Shown: positions 29,750-38,118 of the stretch, piece after piece
How the letters are laid out: every line of letters starts with the position of its first letter
How positions within the stretch are numbered: the stretch's first letter is position 1
NCBI GenBank assembly: GCA_963718695.1
Contig: OY970371.1
Location: 1,426,001-1,490,000 of the forward strand
Length of the DNA stretch: 64,000 nt
Direction of reading: 5' to 3'
DNA from: Manganitrophus sp963718695
Lineage (GTDB): Bacteria; Nitrospirota; Nitrospiria; SBBL01; Manganitrophaceae
Translations under genes and position numbers: made by a program
Notes under the pieces: generated by a model
The model's input: only the letters and a program-made list of their open reading frames with translations
The model's database searches: none
What the model was told of the DNA's origin: nothing

Positions 29750-29934
29750 GGAAAAGGACTCCTTTGCGGAACTTTTGAGCTCAACCAGCGTGATCGGTTC
29801 TCTTCTTTATCATCTTCCGATGAAGGGGATTCGGTCAACCCCTCTTTATTGTAAGAATTGAGACCCATCTTGAGACAATTCATCGAAAAGAACAATACCT
29901 CGAAGGAAGTATTCGGGCGAGGGGGGCGTCCTCC

Positions 29935-30693
29935 TTAGAGTGCTTTTACGACGATTTCTGCTTCTTCCAGGTGTTGGCGGAGGGCCAGCAGCATTGCCGC
30001 TGCATGAGGGGTATCGCTGTGAATGGAGATGGTTTTTGCTTCGATCGGTCTCTCAATCCCCTCGATGGAGAGAACAGACCGGTTCCGGATGATCCGAAGG
30101 GTTTGCCGGACGGCGCGTTCCGGATCGGTAATGAGAGCATCCCCCTTTTTTCTCGATCGGAGGGTTCCGTCGGATTCATAGGCCCGGTCGCCAAAAGCTT
30201 CTCCGGCGGTCCGGAACCCCATTTCCTCCCAGACGGTCAACATACGCGATCCGGCGAGGCCGACGAGTGTCACGTCTCGACGCCACGGATCGATCCCCTT
30301 CGCGATTGCTTCCGCTACGGCACGATCGTCTGCCGCCGTATTGTAGAGGGCGCCGTGCGGTTTGACATGGCGTATCTCGGCACCCAGGTTCATTGCCTTC
30401 TCGCCCAATCTCTGGACCTGTTCGAGGACCGTGGCTTGAATGGCCTCGGGGGAGAGGGATAATCGCTCCCGGCCGAAGCGGGCCCGATCGGGATAGCCGG
30501 GATGCGCGCCGACGGCGACGCCGTGCTTCATGCAAAGCCGGATCGTCTGTGCCATCGTCTCCTCATCCCCGGCATGTCCGCCGCAGGCGATGTTCGCGCT
30601 TGAAATCAGCCGGATGATCGCTTCTTCCGTCCCATCTCTGAGGGCTTCCGGCCGCTCGCCCACATCTGCATTCAGGTCAATCGTCTGAACCAT
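29935..30693 (-). CDS. pxpA: 5-oxoprolinase subunit A (LamB/YcsF family)
   Basis: 252 residues: TIDLNADVGER, SSANIACGGHAGDE, GVAVGAHPGYPDRARFGRE and EIRHVKPHGALYN are diagnostic of PxpA. With PxpB and PxpC it hydrolyses 5-oxoproline to glutamate with ATP. It is third in a pxpB-pxpC-pxpA operon, 12 bases after pxpC. The neighbouring pxpC carries a frameshift, so the complex may be inactive if that is real. Confidence 0.93.
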   Translation of the reverse strand: MVQTIDLNADVGERPEALRDGTEEAIIRLISSANIACGGHAGDEETMAQTIRLCMKHGVAVGAHPGYPDRARFGRERLSLSPEAIQATVLEQVQRLGEKAMNLGAEIRHVKPHGALYNTAADDRAVAEAIAKGIDPWRRDVTLVGLAGSRMLTVWEEMGFRTAGEAFGDRAYESDGTLRSRKKGDALITDPERAVRQTLRIIRNRSVLSIEGIERPIEAKTISIHSDTPHAAAMLLALRQHLEEAEIVVKAL

Positions 30694-30705
30694 CAGGAAA
30701 GCCTG

Positions 30706-31651
30706 TTATCCCGCTAAAGAGGTTTGTGTCAAAAGGCGATCTTGTTCTCTGTATCGCCGGATCGCCTCGTCAAAGTCAATGAATCGGAAGTGGACCTCAT
30801 CCCGCGCCTTGAGTTGTGCGACTTTGCAGAGATCGGCCGAGACGACATTCGCAATTTTCGGATAGCCCCCGGTGGTCGGATGCTCTACGAACAAAAGAAT
30901 CGGCTGCCCGTCGGGCGGAACCTGGATGCTCCCCAGCGAAACCCCCTCTGTAATCAACTCCGCTTTCCGTTCGGATAGGATCGGCTCCCCCTTGAGACGC
31001 AACCCGACGCGATTGGACGACTCGGAGACGGCAAAGGGCGAAGCGGTCAGTCTCTTCAGCGCCGCGGGGGAGAAAAGATCGGTCTGCGGCGCGCAGGTGA
31101 TGTTGATCCGCGTTCTATCCTGCAAGTAGGCCTGCAATTCCTTCGGGACGGAGCGGGAAGGAGTTTCCTGGATGATGCAACGGTGGACCGAGGGGGAGAC
31201 GCTCTCCTTTCTGAAGGGCCCGTCCGTGCCATCCCCCCATCCCGGTTTGAAGGTGCGTGGCCGCGCTTCCGAGGACCTCCTGAACCGAGAGGCCCCCCCC
31301 GATACAAAGGTAGGTTCGGGCGCCCTCTTTCATCGCACGGCATTGCAGCGTCTGTCCGGCGCGGACCGGGACGGAGGTCCACATTGGGACCGGCTGATGA
31401 TCGAGGGCCGGATCGCAATCGGCGCCGGTGAGGGCGATGAGGCGATGATCTTCGAATTCAAACGTTCCGCCGAGGAGGGTCATCTCCAGCGCGGGAGAAT
31501 TGTCCCGATTTTCGACCAACCGATTTCCCATCCGAAAAGCGACCGGATCGGCCGCCCCGGCGGGGGAGACCCCGAGGTGGGCGAAGTGAAACCGTCCGGC
31601 ATCTTGGACGGTGGTCTGAAATCCGGGCGAAATGACTTTCAATACCGACAT
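30706..31651 (-). CDS. pxpC: 5-oxoprolinase subunit C (biotin-dependent carboxyltransferase-like), frameshifted
   Basis: The first frame (from ATG 31651) gives MSVLKVISPGFQTTVQDAGR, GVSPAGAADPVAFRMGN and a stretch to about residue 170. The second frame continues with ITCAPQTDLFSPAALKRL, SNRVGLRLKG, EGVSLGSIQVPPDGQPI and VEHPTTGGYPKIANVV. The break is one surplus base at about 31137-31144 (GAAGGAATTG where GAAGAATTG would keep the frame). Without it the protein is 314 residues, the family length. It lies between pxpB (3-base gap) and pxpA. Confidence 0.85.
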
Positions 31652-31654
31652 GGA

Positions 31655-32368
31655 TTAACTCTGACCGGAGGGCGATTGTTGGCGTTGGAGCCGGTCGAAT
31701 TCCTCCCGCGAGATCCTTTGGAAACGGACTTCATCTCCCAGGGCGAGGAGAGCGGGAGTCCTTTTTTCCGGCGCGAAGATCCGGATCGGTGTCCGGCCGA
31801 TGATCCGCCATCCGCCGGGGGCGGCGAGGGGGTAAACGCCCGTTTGCTCTCCTCCGATGGCGACGCTCCCGGCCGGCACCCGGGTCCGGGGCGTCGGCAG
31901 GCGCGGCGTTGCGATCCGCGGCGACATCCCGCCGAGGTAACCGAATCCGGGCGTAAATCCGATGAAGGCGACGGTATACTTTCCCGAGGCATGAATGAGG
32001 ATCGCCTCTTCCGGGGATAATTCATGTATTGCCGCCACTTCGGCGAGATCGGGTCCGAATGCCTCGCCGTAACAGACCGGGATATCGATACGACGGGGGG
32101 GCGGGGCCGGTTCTGTCATCGCATTGTTCAGCAGGTTCCGAATGGAAGATTCGATCTCTTGAAATGTGGTCCGAAGCGGATCGAAGGTGATGAGGACCGA
32201 GCTGTAAGCCGGATGAATGTTGACGATGGCGCCGGGAGGCTGCTTCAGCAGACGCTGCGTGAGGACCCGCACCTGTTGATGGTGCTCCCGGGAGATCTCC
32301 TCTCCGAACGAGATTAATAGAGAGTGATCGCTCGCAGGCGTTGTACGATAGGAGGGGGAGTGCTCCAC
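31655..32368 (-). CDS. pxpB: 5-oxoprolinase subunit B (KipI family)
   Basis: 237 residues from a GTG at 32368. Family signatures are SDHSLLISFGEE, VNIHPAYSSVLITFDPL, IPVCYGEAFGPDLAEVA, YTVAFIGFTPGFGYLGGM and PRTRVPAGSVAIGGEQTGVYP. It forms a complex with PxpC; first gene of the operon. A TATAAT sequence lies in the divergent spacer towards the SDR gene, but no convincing -35 was found. Confidence 0.92.
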   Translation of the reverse strand: MEHSPSYRTTPASDHSLLISFGEEISREHHQQVRVLTQRLLKQPPGAIVNIHPAYSSVLITFDPLRTTFQEIESSIRNLLNNAMTEPAPPPRRIDIPVCYGEAFGPDLAEVAAIHELSPEEAILIHASGKYTVAFIGFTPGFGYLGGMSPRIATPRLPTPRTRVPAGSVAIGGEQTGVYPLAAPGGWRIIGRTPIRIFAPEKRTPALLALGDEVRFQRISREEFDRLQRQQSPSGQS

Positions 32369-32499
32369 CGCTTCGGCTCCTTACTCAGTGAGGGATGAAT
32401 CGTTTCGACATTATAATCGATCCCGTCATTTCATTCCAGTGAGGGCTCGAACCGGAGATCGATTGACTCGGAGATTGGTTCAATGGCAGAATGGAGACC

Positions 32500-33222
32500 A
32501 TGTCGCATTTAAAAGATCAGGTCGCCATCATCACGGGGGGGAGCAGCGGGATCGGATTCGCCATTGCCCAAATGGCATTGTCCGAGGGAATGCGTGTGAC
32601 GATCTCCGCCCGGAATAAAACCAAGCTTTCCCGCGCCCTGACGGAGTTGAAGAAAGAAGCGCCGGGGGAGGATCGTCTGATCGCCGTCCCGGCCGATGTC
32701 TCCGTGGCGGCCCAGGTTGAAGCGATGCTCCGGGAGACGATCGATCAATGGGGCCGGGTGGACCTGCTGGTGAACAACGCCGGGATCGGTCAATGGGGCT
32801 CCATCGAAGAGATCGGTGAAGAAGATTGGGACCGGGTCCACTCGATTAATCTAAAGGGAACTTTCCTCTGTACGAAGGCGGTTTTGCCGGTGATGAAACG
32901 GCAGCGCTCCGGCTATATCGTCAATATCGCTTCGTTGGCCGGGAAGGAGGGGATGGGGGGCGCGGCCGCCTATTCGGCCTCCAAATTCGGTGTCATCGGA
33001 TTTACCGAGAGCCTCTTGGCAGAAGCGGTTGACCATCAGGTCCGTGCGACGGCGATCTGCCCCGGCTTTGTGGCAACGCCGATGGTGGCCGGCGCGTCGG
33101 TGCCGCCGGAAGAGATGATTCCGCCGGCCGACATCGGAAAGATCGTCATCGGCCTGCTCCACCTTGCACCGGTCACCGTTATCAAAGAGATTGTTGTCCA
33201 GCGCCGCGGCGCAATCGATTAA
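32500..33222 (+). CDS. Short-chain dehydrogenase/reductase
   Basis: About 240 residues, classical SDR: TGGSSGIGFAIA cofactor motif, NNAGIG, catalytic Ser in IASLAG and YSASK with catalytic Tyr and Lys. The upstream in-frame ATG at 32491 adds three residues; the ATG at 32500 has GGAG just ahead. The substrate cannot be deduced. It lies 15 bases before the uridine phosphorylase gene and probably shares its transcript. Confidence 0.87.
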   Translation: MSHLKDQVAIITGGSSGIGFAIAQMALSEGMRVTISARNKTKLSRALTELKKEAPGEDRLIAVPADVSVAAQVEAMLRETIDQWGRVDLLVNNAGIGQWGSIEEIGEEDWDRVHSINLKGTFLCTKAVLPVMKRQRSGYIVNIASLAGKEGMGGAAAYSASKFGVIGFTESLLAEAVDHQVRATAICPGFVATPMVAGASVPPEEMIPPADIGKIVIGLLHLAPVTVIKEIVVQRRGAID

Positions 33223-33237
33223 AGAAAACCCACTCCG

Positions 33238-34035
33238 ATGTCCAAAGTCTACCATCTCGATCTCTCAAAAAGCATGCTCAAAGGAGCGAAGTTCGCGCTC
33301 CTTCCGGGCGATCCGTTTCGCGTCCCGAAGATCGCCGCGCAGATTGAAGAACGGAACGGGGAGAAGGCGGTGGAACTGGCCTGGAAGCGGGAGTATCGCA
33401 GCTTCTTGGGGGAGATCGGGGGAGAAAAAATTCTCGTCACCTCCACCGGGATCGGCGGACCGTCGACCTCCATCGCCGTCGAGGAGCTCGCCAAGCTCGG
33501 CGTTCGGACCTTTCTTCGTGTCGGGACGACCGGCGCCATCCAGCCCGGAATGAACATCGGCGACCTGGTCATCACCACCGGATCGGTCCGGCTCGATGGC
33601 GCCTCCACCCATTATGCGCCGATCGAGTATCCGGCGGTCTCTCATCCGGAGGTCCTCATTGCCCTCATCGAGGCGGCGCGACAGCACGAACGAGACGGTC
33701 TCCGCACCCATGTCGGGATTACCGCCTCTTCCGACACCTTCTATGCCGGGGAGGAGCGAACCGATGGGTTCTCCCGGTATCTTCTCCGGCGGATGCGGGG
33801 CCTGACGGAGGAGATGCAGCAGTTGCAGGTCCTCAATTTCGAAATGGAGTCGGCCACGCTGTTGACGATGTGCGCCGCCCTCGGTCTGAAGGCGGGGGTC
33901 ATCACCGGCGTGGTCAACCGAAGAGAAAAGAGTGAAGAAAAAATCACACCGGAACGCCTGCGCGCCGGCGAGGAAAATGTCATCCGGGTGGCGCTCACCG
34001 CGGCCGAACGGCTTTTATCTTCTTCGAACAGGTGA
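33238..34035 (+). CDS. udp: Uridine phosphorylase (nucleoside phosphorylase family)
   Basis: 265 residues: LLPGDPFRVPKIA near the N-terminus, TSTGIGGPSTSIAVEELAKLG, LRVGTTGAIQPG and the nucleoside-binding NFEMESATLL. These fit Udp, which splits uridine with phosphate for pyrimidine salvage. It is convergent with the ArsI/CadI-like gene 21 bases away. Confidence 0.9.
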   Translation: MSKVYHLDLSKSMLKGAKFALLPGDPFRVPKIAAQIEERNGEKAVELAWKREYRSFLGEIGGEKILVTSTGIGGPSTSIAVEELAKLGVRTFLRVGTTGAIQPGMNIGDLVITTGSVRLDGASTHYAPIEYPAVSHPEVLIALIEAARQHERDGLRTHVGITASSDTFYAGEERTDGFSRYLLRRMRGLTEEMQQLQVLNFEMESATLLTMCAALGLKAGVITGVVNRREKSEEKITPERLRAGEENVIRVALTAAERLLSSSNR

Positions 34036-34056
34036 GCCGGTGGGGAAACGTCCAGT

Positions 34057-34458
34057 CTAGCCGCAACAGGCGGTCTGTTCTATCTTCTCCGCGATCGGAA
34101 GTTGCTCGCGGACATAAAACACTTCCCATTCGTTTCCATCCGGATCGGTAAACCAAACCTTGTCCTGCCGGGCAAAACAACACTTCGTGTCGCTTTCGAC
34201 AAGCGCCACCAACCCTTTTTCCGTCAGTTTTTTTTGCCACTTCATGATTTCATCCGCGGAATCGACTTCGATTCCCAGATGAGAGACGCGGCTGATTTCT
34301 CCCGCTTCCGACTGCATGGCAAAGTTCAGAGGAGGATCATTTAAATCGAACTTGGCATAGGTTGAATTTTGTTTTTGAGGTTTTACTCCAAAGACCTTTT
34401 CATAAAAGGCAACCGATTCGGAAACATTCTTGACGTTCATGGAGAGATGAATACGCAT
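34057..34458 (-). CDS. ArsI/CadI-like glyoxalase-fold protein (probable organoarsenical C-As lyase)
   Basis: 133 residues, vicinal-oxygen-chelate fold. Candidate Fe ligands are His60 (SHLGIEV) and Glu112 (GNEWEVFYV). The adjacent pair Cys93-Cys94 in TKCCFARQDKVWF corresponds to the As(III)-binding vicinal thiols of ArsI. A second CC is at the C-terminus. ArsI cleaves the C-As bond of trivalent methyl- or aryl-arsenicals; close relatives are called cadmium-induced CadI. AAAGGAG precedes the ATG. The leader contains two tandem hairpin repeats, and a MerR regulator gene lies upstream in the same direction. Confidence 0.85.
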   Translation of the reverse strand: MRIHLSMNVKNVSESVAFYEKVFGVKPQKQNSTYAKFDLNDPPLNFAMQSEAGEISRVSHLGIEVDSADEIMKWQKKLTEKGLVALVESDTKCCFARQDKVWFTDPDGNEWEVFYVREQLPIAEKIEQTACCG

Positions 34459-34480
34459 CGTTTTTTCTCCTTTATTAAAT

Positions 34481-34622
34481 TGTGGGGCCGGTGCTGGAAG
34501 AAGTCTATTTACTTCCGATCTTCATGCCAGACGCCCCTTGCCCCAGCGATTTGTATGTGGGGCCGGTGCTGGAAGATACTTATTCATCTCTGATTTTCTC
34601 ACCAGACGCCCCTTGCCCCACA
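34481..34622. repeat. Tandem pair of hairpin-forming repeats (75-base period)
   Basis: Two units begin at 34481 and 34556. Each starts TGTGGGGCCGGTGCTGGAAG and ends CAGACGCCCCTTGCCCCA. The ends are identical in both copies while the 20-odd bases between differ. In each unit GTGGGGC pairs with GCCCCAC (one pair fewer in unit 1) and GGTGCTGG with CCAGACGCC around a variable loop. Conserved stems with free loops point to selection on structure. They lie between merR and the ArsI/CadI-like gene, in its leader if it is transcribed from merR. Confidence 0.75.
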
Positions 34623-34628
34623 CCCTAT

Positions 34629-35042
34629 TTATTCACATTTCGAGCCCGGCTCGAAGCAGTTCGTGATTTCGCAATGAGCCATCGCTTCCTTCCCATCGCC
34701 GCAAGCCTCAGAAAGCGTTTTGAGCGATTGCTTCATTCTCTGAAGATCGCGGATCTTCTTTTCGACCTCCTTCGTTTTGGCATCCGTCCTTTTTTTCACA
34801 TCCGAGCAATTGAATCGAGGATGAGAGTTTAACTCCAAAAGCCCCTTGATCTCCTTGAGCGTAAATCCGAGCGCTTGTGCTCGTTTGATAAAACGGATCC
34901 GCTGGGCATCTTCTTCAGCGTATTTTCTGAAGCCTTCTTTGAGGGAGGGTCTTTTTATTAATCCTCTCCGTTCATAGAAGCGTACCGTCTCGACACCCAC
35001 GCCGGCTTTATCAGCTAATTTTCCGATGGTGAACTGTTCCAT
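34629..35042 (-). CDS. MerR family metal-responsive regulator
   Basis: About 137 residues: MEQFTIGKLADKAGVGVETVRFYERRGL winged-helix DNA-binding domain, dimerisation coiled coil and Cys79, Cys114, Cys124, Cys129 and Cys136. The first three are near the three Hg-binding Cys of MerR, so a soft metal or As(III)/Cd(II) is the likely inducer. No mer genes are present; the ArsI/CadI-like gene is next. The ATG at 35042 is preferred over a GTG at 35057, because the GTG overlaps the promoter. Its promoter predicts an almost leaderless mRNA. Confidence 0.88.
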   Translation of the reverse strand: MEQFTIGKLADKAGVGVETVRFYERRGLIKRPSLKEGFRKYAEEDAQRIRFIKRAQALGFTLKEIKGLLELNSHPRFNCSDVKKRTDAKTKEVEKKIRDLQRMKQSLKTLSEACGDGKEAMAHCEITNCFEPGSKCE

Positions 35043-35048
35043 GCCCTT

Positions 35049-35080
35049 ATCATACACTCCGTACCTAGGTACGGAGTCAA
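35049..35080 (-). promoter_or_regulatory. MerR-type promoter and operator
   Basis: On the minus strand TTGACT (35080-35075) and TATGAT (35054-35049) are 20 bases apart, the overlong spacer that MerR proteins correct by twisting DNA. A perfect 22-base palindrome with half-site ACTCCGTACCT (35056-35077) occupies the spacer. Transcription would start at about 35042, on the A of the merR ATG. Confidence 0.88.
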
Positions 35081-35344
35081 GAAGTTTTTTAAAGATTCAG
35101 ATGAGATGTCAAAAAAAGTGGAGCGGGTTGAAACTGACCCGCTCCGCTTCATTTCCGAATTTTTCGATAAAGCTGCTTTAGTTCACTGGTGGGTTTATTA
35201 TCTAAAAAGGGGACGGCTTCGATCACCTCTGTCCGCAGGGGGAATCGCCTCACGATGGTGGCGGATGTGGATATCGACCGTCCGGTTTAATCGATGTGAC
35301 GCGCGAAGGGGCGAGGAAGGACTGTTTTGAGACTCAACACCGGA

Positions 35345-35367
35345 GGGGGCACTCCGGGAGTGCCCCC
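35345..35367. terminator. Palindromic terminator downstream of pstS
   Basis: GGGGGCACT, a 5-base loop CCGGG and AGTGCCCCC form a stable stem 20 bases after the pstS stop on the minus strand. Only three T follow in the plus direction and no T-run in the minus direction. It may act as a weak or factor-assisted terminator, or protect the 3' end of the pstS mRNA. The 310 bases between it and merR show no convincing gene. Confidence 0.5.
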
Positions 35368-35388
35368 TTTCATCCACCTACTCTGAAA

Positions 35389-36384
35389 TTATTTTCCTTC
35401 TCTTTGAAGTAGGTCCTCAATGCTGACGCCGACCTGTGCTCCTCCGCCGAAGACCGATCCGGCCACCCGTTTCTGGAACCGGGTCTGTCCCAACGCATAC
35501 GCCCGATCGGGAAGGGCGATGTAGCCGACCTCTTTAGCGAGCGCCGCCCCATTGCTCATGTAGAAATTGACGAAGCTCTCCACCTCCGGCTTTTTAGCCG
35601 ATTTGGTGCTGATATAGATGAAGATCGGACGCGCCAGCGGCTGATAGGTTCCCTCCAGGATGTTGTTGTACTCGGGAAGAACCGCTCCTTTTCCGTTGGA
35701 ATCATTTTTGTCATCAATCGGCACCAGCTTGAGCCGGTCTTTGTTGTGCTCAAAATAGGCCACCCCGAAGAAGCCGAGGGCGTTTTGGTCGGAGGCGACC
35801 CCCTGGACGAGGACGTTGTCATCCTCGCTGGCGGTGAAGTCGCCGCGGCTGGCTTGGGATTTTCCGACGATCGCCTCGGTAAAGTAGTCGAACGTGCCGG
35901 AGTCGACCCCCGGACCGTAGAGGCGGATTGCCTTGTCGGGCCAGCCGGAGCGGATTTGGCTCCACTTCATGACCTTTCCCTGGGCGGCCGGCTCCCACAT
36001 CTTCTTTAATTCCTCAACGGTGAGGTGATCGACCCAGTCGTTTTTAGGGTTGACCACCACGGCGATGCCGTCGTAGGCGACCGGCAGCTCGACATATTTG
36101 ATATTGTTATCGACGCAAATTTCCACCTCGGAGAGCTTGATGGGGCGGGAGGCGTCGGAGATGTCGATCTCGCCGGCGCAGAATTTCTTGAAACCGCCGC
36201 CGGTGCCGGAGATGCCGACGGTGACCTTCACGCCGGCGTTCTTGCTCTGGAATTCCTCGGCCACCGCTTCGGTGATCGGGAAGACGGTGCTCGAACCATC
36301 GATCTTAATTAAGGTCGATTTTGCCCATGCGGCCTGATCAGCCCCGATCAATAAGACGACGATTAGAAGCCATTTTTTCATCAT
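35389..36384 (-). CDS. pstS: Phosphate ABC transporter substrate-binding protein PstS
   Basis: 331 residues with a signal peptide (KKWLLIVVLLIGADQAAWA). The phosphate-binding signature IKIDGSSTVFPITEAVAEEF and GISGTGGGFKKFCAGEIDISDASRPI are intact. The ATG at 36384 has AAGGAG upstream; the open frame runs upstream into the porin gene. It binds phosphate in the periplasm for the PstCAB transporter, whose genes are not in the window. It lies 31 bases after the porin gene, and a Pho-box-like site lies upstream of that pair. Confidence 0.93.
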   Translation of the reverse strand: MMKKWLLIVVLLIGADQAAWAKSTLIKIDGSSTVFPITEAVAEEFQSKNAGVKVTVGISGTGGGFKKFCAGEIDISDASRPIKLSEVEICVDNNIKYVELPVAYDGIAVVVNPKNDWVDHLTVEELKKMWEPAAQGKVMKWSQIRSGWPDKAIRLYGPGVDSGTFDYFTEAIVGKSQASRGDFTASEDDNVLVQGVASDQNALGFFGVAYFEHNKDRLKLVPIDDKNDSNGKGAVLPEYNNILEGTYQPLARPIFIYISTKSAKKPEVESFVNFYMSNGAALAKEVGYIALPDRAYALGQTRFQKRVAGSVFGGGAQVGVSIEDLLQREGK

Positions 36385-36415
36385 TTCTTTTCTCCTTATC
36401 AATTGTGAAGAATCG

Positions 36416-37660
36416 TTAAAACTTAATCGAGAAATCGACCTGGAGCCGGTCGATGTCGTCCCGGGTGCCGGCCGCGAGGCCGGGTGGGAGCGTTTCATCT
36501 TCAAGCTCGGTCATAAAGTACTTCACCTTTGCCTGGGTGACTTTGGTCGGGCTGTAGGCGACCCAGACGATATGTCCCTTCCGATTGGTTCCGCCGTTGC
36601 CGAAATCCGAATCGGAGAGATCTGCAACGACGGCGTCGGTCTCGAGCAGCTTGTAAAAATAGGCCACCTCCCAGGTTTGAGGGTCGGAGGCTTTTCCGAG
36701 GATCACCCCGGCTTGATAACCGGTGTCCTTATCGGTTGTGGTGTCGGCGAGATTCTTCACGTAGTCTCCCTGGAGGGCAATCGGAAGGTCGCCGACTTTC
36801 AGGGCAAGCTGGGCCGTGACATCAAGCACCCGGTAATTATTGACCAGAATATTGGTCGGCGCGGTTGCAGGCGGGGTGGGCGGGACCCGCGTATTCCCTT
36901 CTTGAACGTTGACCTGTCCAAAGGTTCCCTCCGTGGCATTCTTGAAATTGTAAAAGGCGCCGGCCAGCGTAAAATTTATATTCTTACCGAGGCCGATCTA
37001 GGCACCCACCTGTTCACCGAAGAGCCACTGGTCGTTATTGTCGGCGGAATCTTCATCAAGAACGAACTGACCGGCGTTGACGAAAACGACGATTGTATCG
37101 GTCAATTTAAAGGTGAGGCTCTCGGCGAAACCCTCCGGGGTGACGTCATCGTCCCAAACAACGTCCGAGCTGTAGAAGCGAAGGAAGGGATTCGGCATCT
37201 TCCCGGCGGTCAGCGCCAGCCACTGCGCGGCTTTCCATTGCACATACGCTTGCTGGATCCAGATCGACTTTTGGCTGAAGAGATTATCGAAGCTCTGGTT
37301 GGTGGACGTTTGCTCCCCGGTTCCGGAGGCAAGCTGGATGCCGACGAGGAACTGATCGACCTTGATCGTGCTTCCCACCCGCAACCGGAAGCGCTGGCGG
37401 TGCCGGTCTCGATTGCGGGCTGCGATTTCGCTGTCATTCAGGAACGATTCGTGCCGGAGGCGAAGGTCCCCTCCGAGGGTGATCCGGTCGACCCCTTTCG
37501 TCAGTTTGGTTGCTTGTATCGAGGCGGCCTCTTCCTTTGTGATCGTTCCTTTATCAACCAACAACTCTTCCAAGGTTTTTCGTTCTTCTGCGAAGCTCTC
37601 GATGCTCGACAGCCCCACGAGTCCGATCGCCACCAGACAGATCGCCATGAATCGGTACAT
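36416..37660 (-). pseudogene. Putative porin interrupted by an in-frame amber codon
   Basis: Signal peptide (MAICLVAIGLVGLSSIESFA), a short coiled N-terminus (KTLEELLVDKGTITKEEAA), then a beta-barrel rich in Tyr/Trp strands (SIWIQQAYVQWKAAQWLALTAGKMPNPF) and a C-terminus VDFSIKF ending in Phe. After codon 220 a TAG at 36998-37000 interrupts the frame. The same frame continues with IGLGKNINFTLAGAFYNFKN to the natural end, 414 codons in all. Everything else looks conserved, so the stop is recent, suppressed or a base-call error. It is first in an operon with pstS, suggesting phosphate or other oxyanion uptake. A deleted copy lies at 47949-48078. Confidence 0.85.
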
Positions 37661-37904
37661 CTCTTCTCCTTTCGCTTATGCTCTGAGTGTTATCGATTTA
37701 GGACCGATTCTCATCGTCCCTTTCGAGACCCTCCATTGAGGGGAATCGTTATCCGATCGCCCGGCGGACTTCCCGGAGGATCGCTTTTCCTTAAGCTGAG
37801 TTTTCGCTTTTTCTTCTGTGCCACCGTCGTCACTCTCGCCTTGTGAAGGGATATTTCTGACATTTTTAAAACAACTGCATCATATCGGTCCGGAATCACA
37901 GTGC

Positions 37905-37935
37905 CGTTGCAGAGATGTTAAATCGTTGTTAATTA
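37905..37935 (-). promoter_or_regulatory. Pho-box-like site A, upstream of the porin-pstS operon
   Basis: Plus-strand tetramers GTTG (37906), GTTA (37917) and GTTA (37928) are spaced exactly 11 bases. In the direction of the operon it reads TTAACA-N5-TTTAACA-like, the direct-repeat layout bound by PhoB/PhoP regulators. It is about 250 bases upstream of the porin start; the rest of the 37661-38118 spacer shows nothing I can name. Confidence 0.55.
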
Positions 37936-38118
37936 CGAAAGGGTATCCTGATCATCTAAAGGGCTGCGGATGTTGACGATCGGGGGAGAACATCTTGTCG
38001 GGAAGTTTGGAGGCCGTGATTTTTACGGCAGGGAGCGCGCGCACCGGATGCGCGAAAGTAGAATTCAAATAGATTTTATATCGATCGAGACGGTCGCCAG
38101 GGAGAGAAGGCCGGATAT

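Noticed and set aside
35106..35330. 74-codon plus-strand frame divergent from merR
   Set aside because: No ribosome-binding site, odd Trp/Arg composition and no family resemblance.
36998..37000. Pyrrolysine or other recoding at the porin TAG
   Set aside because: No pyl genes or recoding element are visible, and porins are not known to use it.
37711..37899. 62-codon Lys-rich minus-strand frame upstream of the porin
   Set aside because: No ribosome-binding site; it overlaps the probable promoter region of porin-pstS.
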